Positions 14,432 to 22,208 of a stretch of 29,150 nucleotides of DNA are shown here, piece by piece. Where the stretch lies: positions 1-29,150 of the forward strand of contig JALRDG010000043.1 in NCBI GenBank assembly GCA_023257055.1. The letters run 5' to 3'. The translations under genes and the position numbers were made by a program. Position 1 is the first letter of the stretch. Each line of letters opens with the position of its first letter. The notes under the pieces were generated by a model. That model searched no databases. It was not told where the DNA came from and saw only the letters and a program-made list of their open reading frames with translations. The DNA is from Candidatus Saccharimonadia bacterium (lineage in GTDB: Bacteria > Patescibacteriota > Saccharimonadia > Saccharimonadales > Saccharimonadaceae).

Positions 14432-15109
14432 TTACAGGAGACTGTTAGTTGGATGAATAGCCGCAAAGCTGTCATCGCCAATGGAGCTTTCGATTGACTT
14501 GCGGTCAATAACGAAGCGTGAATTCTGATATTCAATGCTGCCTTGCTCCTTGAGCTTCTTCAGTTCAATAGTGGAGGTTTCACGCGTTAAGCCGGTCAAA
14601 CTTGCGAAGGTAGAGTGGGTGATCTTGAAGTTAATAAAATAACGACCATCGCGCTGCTGTCGACCAAAGCGGAGGAGGAGGAAGTATACCATCAGCTTAA
14701 CTTTATCGGCAGCACGAGTCTGATTTAAGGCATTAACTTGCAGTTGTGATGAGGTATGACTGCGGACAAAGTAGTCGAATACATGTTGTCGCGCGTCTTC
14801 ATCCGAGGTGATGATTGCAAGTAATTCATCCTTTGGAATTGTGTATACTTCGCAGTCTTCAAGTGCTTCATAATAAAATAGCGTACTTGAAGACTGTCCG
14901 TATATCCAGGCATCAGGAAAGATATCACCTTCGGTGTGAAAGTTAATAATCAGTTCATTACCATGATTATCAATGCGGTACACTTTTATAGTGCCGCGCT
15001 TAAGGACATGGGCCTGACGAGGAACTTCTCCCTGATACAGGATAATAGATTTGCGTTTATAAACACGCTTGGTTGCCACATCTTTTAGTAGAGGTAGAAG
15101 TGTACGCAT
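14432..15109 (-). CDS. Crp/Fnr family transcriptional regulator
   Basis: 225 residues. An N-terminal cyclic-nucleotide-binding-type beta barrel (about 8-120) has QGEVPRQAHVLKRGTIKVYR and HTEGDIFPDAWIY. A long dimerisation helix (about 125-155) leads to a C-terminal winged helix with HSTFASLTGLTRETSTIELK (about 170-190), the Crp-type recognition helix, and a wing ending SRFVIDRKSI. The phosphate-binding cassette RS/TA pattern of true cAMP receptors is not evident, and there is no Fnr-type Cys cluster, so the effector is unknown. It is divergent from the second CorA-type gene with 96 bases between starts, a natural place for regulation. An extended -10 ends 8 bases before ATG 15109. Confidence 0.92.
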   Translation of the reverse strand: MRTLLPLLKDVATKRVYKRKSIILYQGEVPRQAHVLKRGTIKVYRIDNHGNELIINFHTEGDIFPDAWIYGQSSSTLFYYEALEDCEVYTIPKDELLAIITSDEDARQHVFDYFVRSHTSSQLQVNALNQTRAADKVKLMVYFLLLRFGRQQRDGRYFINFKITHSTFASLTGLTRETSTIELKKLKEQGSIEYQNSRFVIDRKSIESSIGDDSFAAIHPTNSLL

Positions 15110-15117
15110 ACCTCTGT

Positions 15118-15126
15118 ATCATACCA
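15118..15126 (-). promoter_or_regulatory. Extended -10 box for Crp/Fnr gene
   Basis: On the minus strand TGG TATGAT spans 15126-15118 and ends 8 bases before ATG 15109, leaving almost no leader. Confidence 0.55.
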
Positions 15127-15191
15127 TTTTTTGGCTATTTGTGCACTTTTTTCGTAAAGTTTGCTAGATATGCATAAGTAGAAAAGTACGC

Positions 15192-15197
15192 TATACT
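15192..15197 (+). promoter_or_regulatory. -10 box TATACT for second CorA-type gene
   Basis: TATACT ends 8 bases before the ATG at 15206. An out-of-frame ATG at 15202 lies in the gap. No Shine-Dalgarno site is present. Confidence 0.55.
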
Positions 15198-15205
15198 GCT
15201 TATGA

Positions 15206-16129
15206 ATGGCCGAGTTCTATCAAAAAATTACCGCGCAAGAACCGCTTCACCGTATAAAAACCGCACAATTGGGCGGTGTATGGGCGCATGCCGGAACGAA
15301 AGCGGCAATTGATGAACTAGCTCGGCACTACGAGCTTGATCCACATATTGTTCGCGATGTATGTGATGAGCGCGAACTGGCGCGCATGGAAAATAACGGT
15401 CACGCCACCTATGTATTTTTCCGAAAACTTACCAGAGAGTACGATGGCCATGCGATTTCCGCACCGATACTGGCTGTGCTATTGCCAGATGCACTCATTA
15501 CGATGTCACCACATACGGCATTTAATCCTGGAGCATTAGGTGACGAACTGGTGCCGACAACCGATAAACCAGCTTCGGTTCTGACGGTAGTGCTAGGTAC
15601 GCTTGTCACGCAGTATGAGCAGCATATCCACGATATTAACGAAAAGATCAAAAAGCTCCGTAACCGGTTGCGTACACACGAAGTAAGTAATGATGATTTC
15701 ATCATGTTTGTTTCGATTGACGACAACTTAAATCATTATCATCAAAACCTTGACGGATTACTAGCGGTAATGCGTCGTTTGCGTGAGAATCAGCAGGTCG
15801 GATTTACCGCGCATGATATTGAAGTCATCGATGATATATCACTACATATCGAGCAGTTAGTGGTAGCGATTAAAAGTGCTAGCCAGACAGTGAGTAGTAT
15901 CCAGAACGCCTACAGTACGATTGCTAATAACCGCCTAAACCATCGCATGAAAGCTTTGACTGTTTTTACAGTCCTCCTGACACTTCCTAATGTTTTTTAC
16001 GGAATGTTCGGCATGAATGTCAGCTTGCCGTACCAGGAAGAACCGTGGGCATACACGGCGATTGTCGGGTTGACAGGAGTGTTAATCGTTGTTATTTACG
16101 CTATTGCAAAACGCTTACGTTTGTTTTAA
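15206..16129 (+). CDS. CorA family divalent cation transporter (copy 2)
   Basis: 307 residues with the same layout as the CorA-type protein at 9209: a soluble domain, long helices (about 125-250) and a C-terminal membrane pair with the GMN motif in GMFGMNV near residue 270. The loop after GMN is SLPYQEEP, more acidic than in copy 1, which may affect cation attraction or selectivity. Sequence similarity to copy 1 is visible (N-terminal soluble domain, NRLNHRMKALTV compared with TRLNETIRTLTL) but modest, so this is an old duplication or separate subfamily. It is divergent from the Crp/Fnr gene. No terminator is seen directly after it before the promoter at 16164. Confidence 0.92.
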   Translation: MAEFYQKITAQEPLHRIKTAQLGGVWAHAGTKAAIDELARHYELDPHIVRDVCDERELARMENNGHATYVFFRKLTREYDGHAISAPILAVLLPDALITMSPHTAFNPGALGDELVPTTDKPASVLTVVLGTLVTQYEQHIHDINEKIKKLRNRLRTHEVSNDDFIMFVSIDDNLNHYHQNLDGLLAVMRRLRENQQVGFTAHDIEVIDDISLHIEQLVVAIKSASQTVSSIQNAYSTIANNRLNHRMKALTVFTVLLTLPNVFYGMFGMNVSLPYQEEPWAYTAIVGLTGVLIVVIYAIAKRLRLF

Positions 16130-16163
16130 TATGTAGGTATAGGCTGTGAAATGCAGCAAATTC

Positions 16164-16192
16164 TTGACGGCTATAGGCAAGCTTGCTATTAT
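16164..16192 (+). promoter_or_regulatory. Strong -35/-10 promoter of the short transcript unit
   Basis: TTGACG (16164-16169), a 17-base spacer, then TATTAT (16187-16192). It is among the best sigma-70-type promoters in the window. The predicted start is near 16199. It lies in the 321-base gap between the second CorA-type gene and the DsbA-like gene. Confidence 0.75.
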
Positions 16193-16197
16193 AAATA

Positions 16198-16258
16198 TTG
16201 CGTCTTGCAAGAAAAACGCAAATTTAAAAACTATTTTAAAGGTCGACATACGCAAGAC
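16198..16258 (+). other. Structured 5' leader with two mutually exclusive stems
   Basis: At the predicted 5' end, TTGCGT (16198-16203) can pair with ACGCAA (16216-16221), with the palindrome CTTGCAAG in its loop. The overlapping GTCTTGC (16202-16208) can instead pair with GCAAGAC (16252-16258). The two pairings share bases, so only one can form at a time. The biological meaning is unknown. Confidence 0.4.
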
Positions 16259-16290
16259 ATAACGCTTCATAAAGGAGTACAACTACGCAC

Positions 16291-16383
16291 ATGCCAATAG
16301 CCATCGAATTTGTGTCTACTAGGCGCAAAAAGATTGCAGTGGATGTGGTGCCCGCCGAATGGCAACTGTATATCGCTCATTAG
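16291..16383 (+). CDS. Candidate 30-residue small protein
   Basis: A 30-codon frame, ATG 16291 to TAG 16381-16383, starting MPIAIEFVSTRRKKIAVD and ending WQLYIAH. It sits in a unit with its own strong promoter (16164-16192) and terminator (16401-16440). AAAGGAG at 16271-16277 lies 13 bases before the ATG, longer than ideal, which lowers confidence. The peptide has no membrane segment; it has a basic patch RRKK in the middle and hydrophobic ends. I recognise no family. The alternative is that the unit is a non-coding RNA of about 230 bases and the frame is chance. Confidence 0.4.
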   Translation: MPIAIEFVSTRRKKIAVDVVPAEWQLYIAH

Positions 16384-16400
16384 AACATATGAGTTCACAA

Positions 16401-16440
16401 ATAAAATCACCCCAAGGCACCGGGGTGATTTTATGTTTTA
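16401..16440. terminator. Bidirectional terminator, 13-bp stem
   Basis: ATAAAATCACCCC (16401-16413) pairs perfectly with GGGGTGATTTTAT (16422-16434) around an 8-base loop, followed by GTTTTA. The A-rich left arm gives a T run on the minus strand too, so it can end the short plus-strand unit and the convergent DsbA-like gene (stop at 16451). Confidence 0.88.
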
Positions 16441-16450
16441 TTTGTACGAA

Positions 16451-17128
16451 TTACTTTTGTTTCGCGATTTCAGATTCAATAGCTTTACTTAATGCTTCTA
16501 CGCTGCTCCATTCTTCTTGTGGAAGCTGACGACCATTAAGAATAAAGGTAGGGGTGCTCGTGACGTTATGCTTCTTTCCAAGCGCCAGATCAAAATTGAT
16601 TTTCTCTGTTACGCTCTGACTAATGATGTCTTCTTTGTATTGAGCGATATTGAGACCGATTTGTTTTGCATATTGTTCGAATATGCCGCCACGGTCATCA
16701 ATTGAAGCTGTTTCCCATTCTTTCTGGGCTGTATAAAGGGTATCGTGCATTTCCCAGTATTTGTCTTGTTTTGCGGCGGCTTCCGCACTGGCAGCAGCGA
16801 CGCGTGCATTTGGATGGATGCTAGTAAGTGGGAAATTCCGAAAAACAAACGCAATGTCGTCTTTGTAGGTTTCTTTCACTTCCTGAACGGTCGGGTGAGC
16901 TGATGCGCAGCCAGGACACTGGAAGTCGCCGTATTCAATGAGTGTTACTTTGGCATCTTTATTACCGTACACGTGGTCACCTATGTTTCCCGATTGCGCA
17001 GTTGGTGCCTGAATGGCATTTTCCTTCACTGTCTCAACGTCAATTGAGTTCTGACCAGACAAGTATACTAGTCCTCCTAAAAGCAGTACGCTCAGTGCTG
17101 CAAAAATAATCCATGCTTTATTCGTCAC
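16451..17128 (-). CDS. Membrane-anchored DsbA-like thioredoxin-fold protein
   Basis: 225 residues. An N-terminal membrane anchor (about 6-24) is followed by a Gln/Ser-rich linker and a thioredoxin-fold domain of the DsbA/Thioredoxin_4 type. The active site is CPGC (Cys71-Cys74) in YGDFQCPGC, and the cis-Pro loop is STPTF (Pro193). These proteins make or isomerise disulfides in exported proteins; the secreted esterase at 6718, with four Cys, is a candidate client. The GTG start at 17128 has a good ribosome site (GGGAGG, 8-base spacing), unlike most neighbours. No DsbB or VKOR partner is visible in the window. Confidence 0.93.
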   Translation of the reverse strand: MTNKAWIIFAALSVLLLGGLVYLSGQNSIDVETVKENAIQAPTAQSGNIGDHVYGNKDAKVTLIEYGDFQCPGCASAHPTVQEVKETYKDDIAFVFRNFPLTSIHPNARVAAASAEAAAKQDKYWEMHDTLYTAQKEWETASIDDRGGIFEQYAKQIGLNIAQYKEDIISQSVTEKINFDLALGKKHNVTSTPTFILNGRQLPQEEWSSVEALSKAIESEIAKQK

Positions 17129-17158
17129 AATATATTCCTCCCTCGGATATCTTTACTT

Positions 17159-17187
17159 AGTATAGCGAAAGCGCTATGGGTACGCAA
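17159..17187 (-). promoter_or_regulatory. -35/-10 promoter of DsbA-like gene
   Basis: On the minus strand TTGCGT (17187-17182), a 17-base spacer, then TATACT (17164-17159). This gives a leader of about 24 bases carrying the GGGAGG site before GTG 17128. It partly faces the promoter of the divergent CBS gene. Confidence 0.6.
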
Positions 17188-17199
17188 CCAAGAGTACGC

Positions 17200-17205
17200 T
17201 ACAAT
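17200..17205 (+). promoter_or_regulatory. -10 box TACAAT for CBS-pair gene
   Basis: TACAAT ends 8 bases before the ATG at 17214, with no Shine-Dalgarno site between. Confidence 0.5.
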
Positions 17206-17213
17206 AAAAGCAT

Positions 17214-18239
17214 ATGGAAATCCTGTTGAGTATTTTATTTTGTATCGTTGGCGTACTGCTCCTTATTGTGATGGGTGTTCGCCCCCAGGAGCAGACACAT
17301 AGTACGTTTGAGCTCCGGCGAAGAAAACAAAAAGGCGACAAGGAGGCGGAATACCTCTTGCGCAGAAATGAACTGCTCCATGATGTGTTCTCATTGCAGC
17401 GAGTCGTGACGGCGCTGCTGCTTGTCATCTTGTCGGCAATTAGTGTCGAACTGTTTTATTGGCTTCTTGGTTTGGTAATAACATTGCTGATTGCTCTCGA
17501 GGCGGGGGCGGTGGCACGGTTATCGCTCCTGCAGCATCGTTCTCAAAAACTCTATCAGGCGGTTGAGCCGAAGCTACTTGCGATCATTGAACGCTATCCG
17601 TTAATATTTAAGATGATTCGCAGTGTCTCTCCAGTTCCAGCCGACACCTACGACATCGAATCACGAGAGGAACTGCTCCATATGATAGAACAATCTGGTG
17701 GTGTACTTCGTGCTAACGAGAAAAAAATGATTACTAACGCGCTGAATTTTGATGAGCGGACGGTTAGCGAAATAATGGTCTCGCGCAGTAACGTTACAAT
17801 GATTTCGGCCGATGAGGTACTTGGTCCACTGGTCGTGAATGATCTTTACTCGACAGGCTATACACGTTTTCCAGTGTATGGGGATTCAATCGACGATATT
17901 GTCGGTGTAATTTACTTGGAGCAGCTAATGAAAATTGACGGCGCCAAGACGGCAACCACGAAAACTGCGCACCAAATGATGGAGCGACGTGTCTACTATA
18001 TTCGTGAAGACCAGTCACTTCAGCACGCGCTGTCAGCGTTCCTTCGTATGCATCATCACCTGTTTGTCGTGCTAAATGAACACCGTGAAACGGTGGGAAT
18101 TGTGACACTTGAAGACTGTCTTGGCGCATTGTTGGGAAGAAAAATACACGACGAATTTGATCAGCATGATAACAGATCGGTCGTCGCAGGGCGGGTGCTG
18201 GCGAAAAACAATCACTCAAAAAACGGTCAAGAGGTGTAG
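17214..18239 (+). CDS. CNNM/CorC-like membrane protein with CBS pair
   Basis: 341 residues. N-terminal helix (about 1-21), a charged stretch (KQKGDKEAEYLLRRNE), more hydrophobic helices at about 60-100, then MITNALNFDERTVSEIMVSR (about 166-185), the classic entry to the CBS pair of CNNM/HlyC/CorC proteins. CBS1 (about 185-245) has GYTRFPVYGDSIDDIVGVIY and CBS2 (about 255-305) has FVVLNEHRETVGIVTLED. The C-terminal CorC_HlyC domain common in longer relatives is absent, and the DUF21 membrane part is short. Family members take part in Mg2+/Co2+ efflux or other ion movement, with CBS domains binding ATP-Mg. With two CorA-type genes nearby, a role in Mg2+ balance is a reasonable inference. Confidence 0.85.
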   Translation: MEILLSILFCIVGVLLLIVMGVRPQEQTHSTFELRRRKQKGDKEAEYLLRRNELLHDVFSLQRVVTALLLVILSAISVELFYWLLGLVITLLIALEAGAVARLSLLQHRSQKLYQAVEPKLLAIIERYPLIFKMIRSVSPVPADTYDIESREELLHMIEQSGGVLRANEKKMITNALNFDERTVSEIMVSRSNVTMISADEVLGPLVVNDLYSTGYTRFPVYGDSIDDIVGVIYLEQLMKIDGAKTATTKTAHQMMERRVYYIREDQSLQHALSAFLRMHHHLFVVLNEHRETVGIVTLEDCLGALLGRKIHDEFDQHDNRSVVAGRVLAKNNHSKNGQEV

Positions 18240-18279
18240 CTTCTAAGCGTAAGCAGTGGAAAAAACTTGCAAAAGCGCG

Positions 18280-18285
18280 TAAAAT
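18280..18285 (+). promoter_or_regulatory. -10 box TAAAAT for aspS
   Basis: TAAAAT ends 10 bases before the aspS ATG (18296); an overlapping TATAAC (18285-18290) is an alternative. There is no Shine-Dalgarno site. Confidence 0.4.
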
Positions 18286-18295
18286 ATAACTAATT

Positions 18296-20062
18296 ATGAC
18301 ACGAACACTTATTCGCGATGCACTGCACGCAATCGACCAGACAATTACCGTAAAAGGCTGGGTTCATACTCGCCGTGACCACGGAGGCTTGATATTCGTT
18401 GACATACGTGACCATACGGGCGTATTGCAGCTTGTCATTCAGCCGGAAAACGATGTCGCGTTCGCCACTGCTGAACAGCTTCGTGACGAATATGTCATTG
18501 CAGTGAATGGCAAGATCAAAGAACGGACACCGGACCTTCGTAATGATCGATTGGCAACCGGTACTATTGAATTGGTCGTTGATGAACTGACGATTTTAAA
18601 CCGCTCCGAACCTCTGCCAATTCAAGTGCATGGTGAAGCGCAGTCGAGCGAAGAGCTTCGTCTGAAGTACCGCTATCTTGATCTTCGCCGCGAAAAAATG
18701 CAGGCAACCCTCCGACAGCGTTCGGACTACTACCGTGTCATACGTGATTATATGCAAAAAAATGAGTTTACCGAAGTAACGACGCCTGTCCTGGCAAACT
18801 CCAGCCCAGAGGGCGCCCGAGATTTCCTCGTCCCATCTCGCGTTCATCCAGGTAAATTTTACGCATTGCCGCAAGCGCCTCAACAGTTTAAGCAACTACT
18901 AATGGTCGGTGGTGTGCCTCGATACTATCAAATTGCTACGTGCTTCCGTGATGAAGACCCGCGAGCGGATCGTCTATACGGTGATTTCTATCAGCTCGAT
19001 CTTGAAATTGCGTTTGCAGAAACAGGTGAAGAAATTCGTCAAACGATGGAGCCGTTAATAAAGCAGCTTGTAACTGATTTCGCCGGCAAGAAACTTCTGC
19101 ACGAAGATATTCCACGTATTACGTACCGCGAAGCGATGGATCGTTTTGGCTCGGATAAGCCGGATCTTCGATACGGCATGGAGCTTATCGACCTGACTGA
19201 CATATTTGTGTCATCTGAGTTTAGTGTGTTTAAGAAAGCTGCTGAATCTGGCGTCGTTAAAGCTATTCGCGTTGAAGGCGGCTCTGGGTTATCCCGTTCG
19301 CAAATCGATTCGTTTACTGATATTGCTAAAAAAGAAGGCGCCGGTGGACTAGCGTATATTAGTTTTGTCGATGGTGAAGCGAAATCACCAATTAGTAAAT
19401 TCTTATCTGACAGTGAAATTGCAGAAATGCAAAAACGCACAGGTGCAAAAAACGGCGACACGCTCTTCTTTGGTGCTGATACGCGCGACACCGTAAACAA
19501 GGTACTTGGTAAATTACGGATTGAATTTGCAGATCATTTTAACCTGAAAGATCCTAATCTGGTTGCTCTTGCCTGGGTGATAGATTTCCCATTCTATGAA
19601 TGGAATGACGGTGAGCGAAAAGTTGACTTTGGACATAATCCATTCTCGATGCCAAAGGGTGGTCTGCAATCGCTTGAAGCGGCGGACGATCCGCTCACAA
19701 TCGTTGCCGATCAATACGACATGGTCATGAACGGGTACGAAATTTGCTCAGGGGCTGTCCGAAACCACAATCCAGAAGTTATGTATAAGGCGTTTGGTAT
19801 TCTAGGTTACGATGAGGCGTATGTGGACGCCAAGTTTGGCGCTATGATCAATGCATTTAAGTATGGGGCGCCACCTCACGCCGGCTGTGCGTTTGGATTA
19901 GATCGAATCTTCATGGTACTTATCGGCGAAGAGAATATTCGTGAAGTTGTCGCATTTCCAAAGAATGGCTCTGGTGTCGATGTTATGATGAACTCGCCAA
20001 GCGTAGTCGACAAAGCACAGCTCGACGATCTCAGCTTACACATTGAAGAGAGAGCGCGCTAG
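18296..20062 (+). CDS. aspS: Aspartyl-tRNA synthetase
   Basis: 588 residues, the bacterial type. The N-terminal anticodon-binding OB fold (about 1-105) has GWVHTRRDHGGLIFVDIRD. The class II catalytic core has YRYLDLRRE (126-134), motif 2 FRDEDPRADR (217-226) and motif 3 GCAFGLDRI near the C-terminus. The bacterial GAD insertion lies about 280-410. The enzyme charges tRNA(Asp) with Asp. In the OB-fold loop RRDxGG the variable residue is His29; published work on Pseudomonas-type enzymes links His here, rather than Leu, with non-discriminating enzymes that also charge tRNA(Asn), but this is only a hint. The cardiolipin synthase gene starts 4 bases after its stop, so the two are likely co-transcribed. 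Confidence 0.98.
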   Translation: MTRTLIRDALHAIDQTITVKGWVHTRRDHGGLIFVDIRDHTGVLQLVIQPENDVAFATAEQLRDEYVIAVNGKIKERTPDLRNDRLATGTIELVVDELTILNRSEPLPIQVHGEAQSSEELRLKYRYLDLRREKMQATLRQRSDYYRVIRDYMQKNEFTEVTTPVLANSSPEGARDFLVPSRVHPGKFYALPQAPQQFKQLLMVGGVPRYYQIATCFRDEDPRADRLYGDFYQLDLEIAFAETGEEIRQTMEPLIKQLVTDFAGKKLLHEDIPRITYREAMDRFGSDKPDLRYGMELIDLTDIFVSSEFSVFKKAAESGVVKAIRVEGGSGLSRSQIDSFTDIAKKEGAGGLAYISFVDGEAKSPISKFLSDSEIAEMQKRTGAKNGDTLFFGADTRDTVNKVLGKLRIEFADHFNLKDPNLVALAWVIDFPFYEWNDGERKVDFGHNPFSMPKGGLQSLEAADDPLTIVADQYDMVMNGYEICSGAVRNHNPEVMYKAFGILGYDEAYVDAKFGAMINAFKYGAPPHAGCAFGLDRIFMVLIGEENIREVVAFPKNGSGVDVMMNSPSVVDKAQLDDLSLHIEERAR

Positions 20063-20066
20063 CGAT

Positions 20067-21530
20067 ATGATCGCCTGGTTCGTCGAAACACTACGATTCA
20101 TAGGCGGGTTTTCAACAATCTGGCTAATAATTGAGTGGGTACTGCGAGTGATCGCCGTCTTTGTCATGCCGAAAAATCGACGCCCAACAGCCGGCCTTAC
20201 GTGGCTCACGTTAACATTCCTTATACCGCCGGCGGGCTGGGTGGCGTATTTGATTCTCGGGAATTCAAAATTACCTCTTTACCGACGACGCATCCAGAAA
20301 CACCTTGATGATATCTTGCGTCAGACAAAACTCAGCAATCGGGTGAATACGCCGCCTATTTCACGAAAATTCGCTGATGTTGAGCGGCTCGCTTGGTCAC
20401 TGACGCACTTACCGGTCAGTACGGCGAAATCATACGAAATCATCAGCGATTATCATGCAATATTTCATGCGATTGCTCGCGATATTGACGCAGCAAAACA
20501 TACGATTCATCTCGAATATTACACACTGGTGTTCGACCGTGAAACCGAAATTATTTTTACTGCGATTGAACGAGCGGTGGAGCGCGGTGTCAAGGTCCGC
20601 GTATTGTATGACGCCTATGGATCATGGAAGCACCGAAAACAGTTTAAACATGGTCGTCGGCGTCTGCGTGCCTGTGGTGCAGATGTTCGAGCTTCGCTAC
20701 CGTTCCGCCTACCGCTTCAAGGGTATACTCGGCCAGACTTACGAAATCACCGTAAGCTCGTGACAATTGACGGTCAGATTGGCTATAGCGGATCGCAGAA
20801 TATTATAAGTCGTGGATATCACCGTCGGGATGGCATTATTTATAACGATCTGGTCATGCGCTGTACCGGGGCTATCGTCCGACAGCTTGATATTGTTTTT
20901 GCTGCCGACTGGTATGCTGAAACAGAAGAAATCTTAATTGAAGAACAGGAACTTACCGCCAAGCAGCAGCGTGCTGGTATACATCGCATGCAAGTATTGC
21001 CGAGTGGTCCCGGGTATGAATACGAAAACAATCTGAAGATATTCAATACGCTCATCTACTCGGCAGAAAAAAGCATTCTTATCGTCAACCCGTATTTCGT
21101 CCCCGATGAGTCCCTCATGACGGCGCTTGTTAGTGCGGCTCGTCGTGGCATACAAGTGACAATGGTGAACTCAAAGGTGATGGATCAGTGGATGGTGGGC
21201 CATGCTCAGCGGTCGTACTACGAGGAGCTATTCTTAGCAGGTGTGCGAATATATTGGCACGAGAAGCCAAGCCTGCTGCATTCAAAATTCATGATTATCG
21301 ATGATGAGGTAGCGACGATTGGTTCTAGTAATATGGATATTCGTTCGTTTGAGCTCGATCATGAACTTACTCTTATCTGCTATGACCAGGCCGTTACGAA
21401 GGAGCTTGCTACTGTTGCTGCAGGATATTTGGACGCCTCTCAAGAGGTGGATAAGATTCGTTGGCTTAAACGTCCGCGCTACCGCCAGGTATTTGATAAT
21501 ATTGCCCGGCTCACATCATCATTGCAGTAG
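20067..21530 (+). CDS. cls: Cardiolipin synthase (phospholipase D family)
   Basis: 487 residues from ATG 20067, chosen over an upstream in-frame TTG (20043) that lies inside aspS. Two N-terminal membrane helices (about 10-34 and 41-66) are typical of bacterial Cls. Two HKD motifs follow: His228-x-Lys230-x4-Asp235 in NHRKLVTID with SGSQN after it, and His405-x-Lys407-x4-Asp412 in LHSKFMIID followed by GSSNMDIRSF. Cls joins phosphatidylglycerol molecules, or PG with another phospholipid, to make cardiolipin in the membrane. It starts 4 bases after aspS with no clear ribosome site. It adds to the other lipid genes in the window and implies access to PG, made in situ or taken from a host. Confidence 0.95.
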   Translation: MIAWFVETLRFIGGFSTIWLIIEWVLRVIAVFVMPKNRRPTAGLTWLTLTFLIPPAGWVAYLILGNSKLPLYRRRIQKHLDDILRQTKLSNRVNTPPISRKFADVERLAWSLTHLPVSTAKSYEIISDYHAIFHAIARDIDAAKHTIHLEYYTLVFDRETEIIFTAIERAVERGVKVRVLYDAYGSWKHRKQFKHGRRRLRACGADVRASLPFRLPLQGYTRPDLRNHRKLVTIDGQIGYSGSQNIISRGYHRRDGIIYNDLVMRCTGAIVRQLDIVFAADWYAETEEILIEEQELTAKQQRAGIHRMQVLPSGPGYEYENNLKIFNTLIYSAEKSILIVNPYFVPDESLMTALVSAARRGIQVTMVNSKVMDQWMVGHAQRSYYEELFLAGVRIYWHEKPSLLHSKFMIIDDEVATIGSSNMDIRSFELDHELTLICYDQAVTKELATVAAGYLDASQEVDKIRWLKRPRYRQVFDNIARLTSSLQ

Positions 21531-21545
21531 CATTTACATCAGGCG

Positions 21546-21573
21546 TATACTAAAGAAGTAAGTTAATGAGGAG
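21546..21573 (+). promoter_or_regulatory. -10 box and Shine-Dalgarno of 21585 gene
   Basis: TATACT (21546-21551) followed by AAAGAAGT and then GAGGAG (21568-21573), 11 bases before the ATG at 21585. The predicted leader is about 25 bases. Confidence 0.45.
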
Positions 21574-21584
21574 CAGTTGATCCC

Positions 21585-22166
21585 ATGAAGCAATCAAACG
21601 ACGATCGACACGTTACACCGGAGTCTGAAGATTCGAAACCAGAACGAAACGAACCAATCAAGGTTCCTGTCATAGACCCTATGCGAAGGCGTCGAGGTGT
21701 TTGGCGAAAAATTGCCATCGGACTCCTTATCTGCTTGGTCATTGCCGGGTTAGTGGCGGCCTTTTTGTGGATGAATCGATCAAGTGACAAAATAAAAATT
21801 CGTGCCTTACAAAGCGACGTTACGTCACTCAACAAGCGTCTAGCGATGGCACAGCGGGAACAGGATGCGCTGGAAAATCGCATTGCTGGCATGCGAGCAG
21901 TTGCTGCAGTCGGTCAAGGTAACGACGAAGAGCAGATAGTGGCTGCGACAAGAGTATATGCCAGGACTTTTGTAGAGGATGGCGCTACGCTTGCTGTCGA
22001 GGTAAGCAAACGTGACGGTAGTGAAGCAGTAGCGGTGTTGCGTCATGAAGGTACGAAGTATAATATTTATCTCAAAAAAGCTGGAGAAATATGGCAACCG
22101 GTTTGGGCGGGCAAGGGATCACCTGCGGAGAACACACGTAAGCAGTACAACCTAACGATAGAGTAG
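21585..22166 (+). CDS. Single-pass membrane protein of unknown function
   Basis: 193 residues; no family recognised. Residues 1-40 are charged and probably cytoplasmic, with a basic cluster RRRRGVWRK just before a single membrane helix (about 43-63). A coiled coil follows (about 70-105, LQSDVTSLNKRLAMAQREQD). A compact C-terminal domain (about 115-193) has alternating strands (TLAVEVSKRD, AVAVLRHEG, KYNIYLKKAGEIWQPVWAG) and would lie outside the cell by the positive-inside rule. The strand-turn-WQPVWAG pattern recalls small extracellular beta domains, but this is only a visual impression. It follows the cardiolipin synthase gene by 54 bases, with its own -10 box. Confidence 0.85.
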   Translation: MKQSNDDRHVTPESEDSKPERNEPIKVPVIDPMRRRRGVWRKIAIGLLICLVIAGLVAAFLWMNRSSDKIKIRALQSDVTSLNKRLAMAQREQDALENRIAGMRAVAAVGQGNDEEQIVAATRVYARTFVEDGATLAVEVSKRDGSEAVAVLRHEGTKYNIYLKKAGEIWQPVWAGKGSPAENTRKQYNLTIE

Positions 22167-22179
22167 CCTTTACATGCTA

Positions 22180-22208
22180 TTGACAATTATAAAAGCTTAT
22201 GCTAATAT
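22180..22208 (+). promoter_or_regulatory. Near-consensus promoter with long leader
   Basis: TTGACA (22180-22185), a 17-base spacer, then TAATAT (22203-22208) preceded by TGC as an extended -10. The predicted start is near 22215, so the leader to ATG 22369 is about 155 bases. The leader holds hairpin ATTAACC/GGTTGAT (22311-22329) and stem GACAAT/ATTGTC (22340-22365), whose loop contains most of the AAAGGA ribosome site (22355-22360). Confidence 0.75.

Noticed and set aside
17794..18219. 141-codon minus-strand frame opposite the CBS domains
   Set aside because: No motif, promoter or ribosome site; it mirrors codon bias of the real gene.
19039..19500. 153-codon minus-strand frame opposite aspS
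   Set aside because: Shadow of a well-defined synthetase domain; Ser-rich and without family features.
20043..20066. TTG start of cardiolipin synthase inside aspS
   Set aside because: No ribosome site supports it, and the added residues (MKRERASD) are not typical; ATG 20067 sits 4 bases after the aspS stop.
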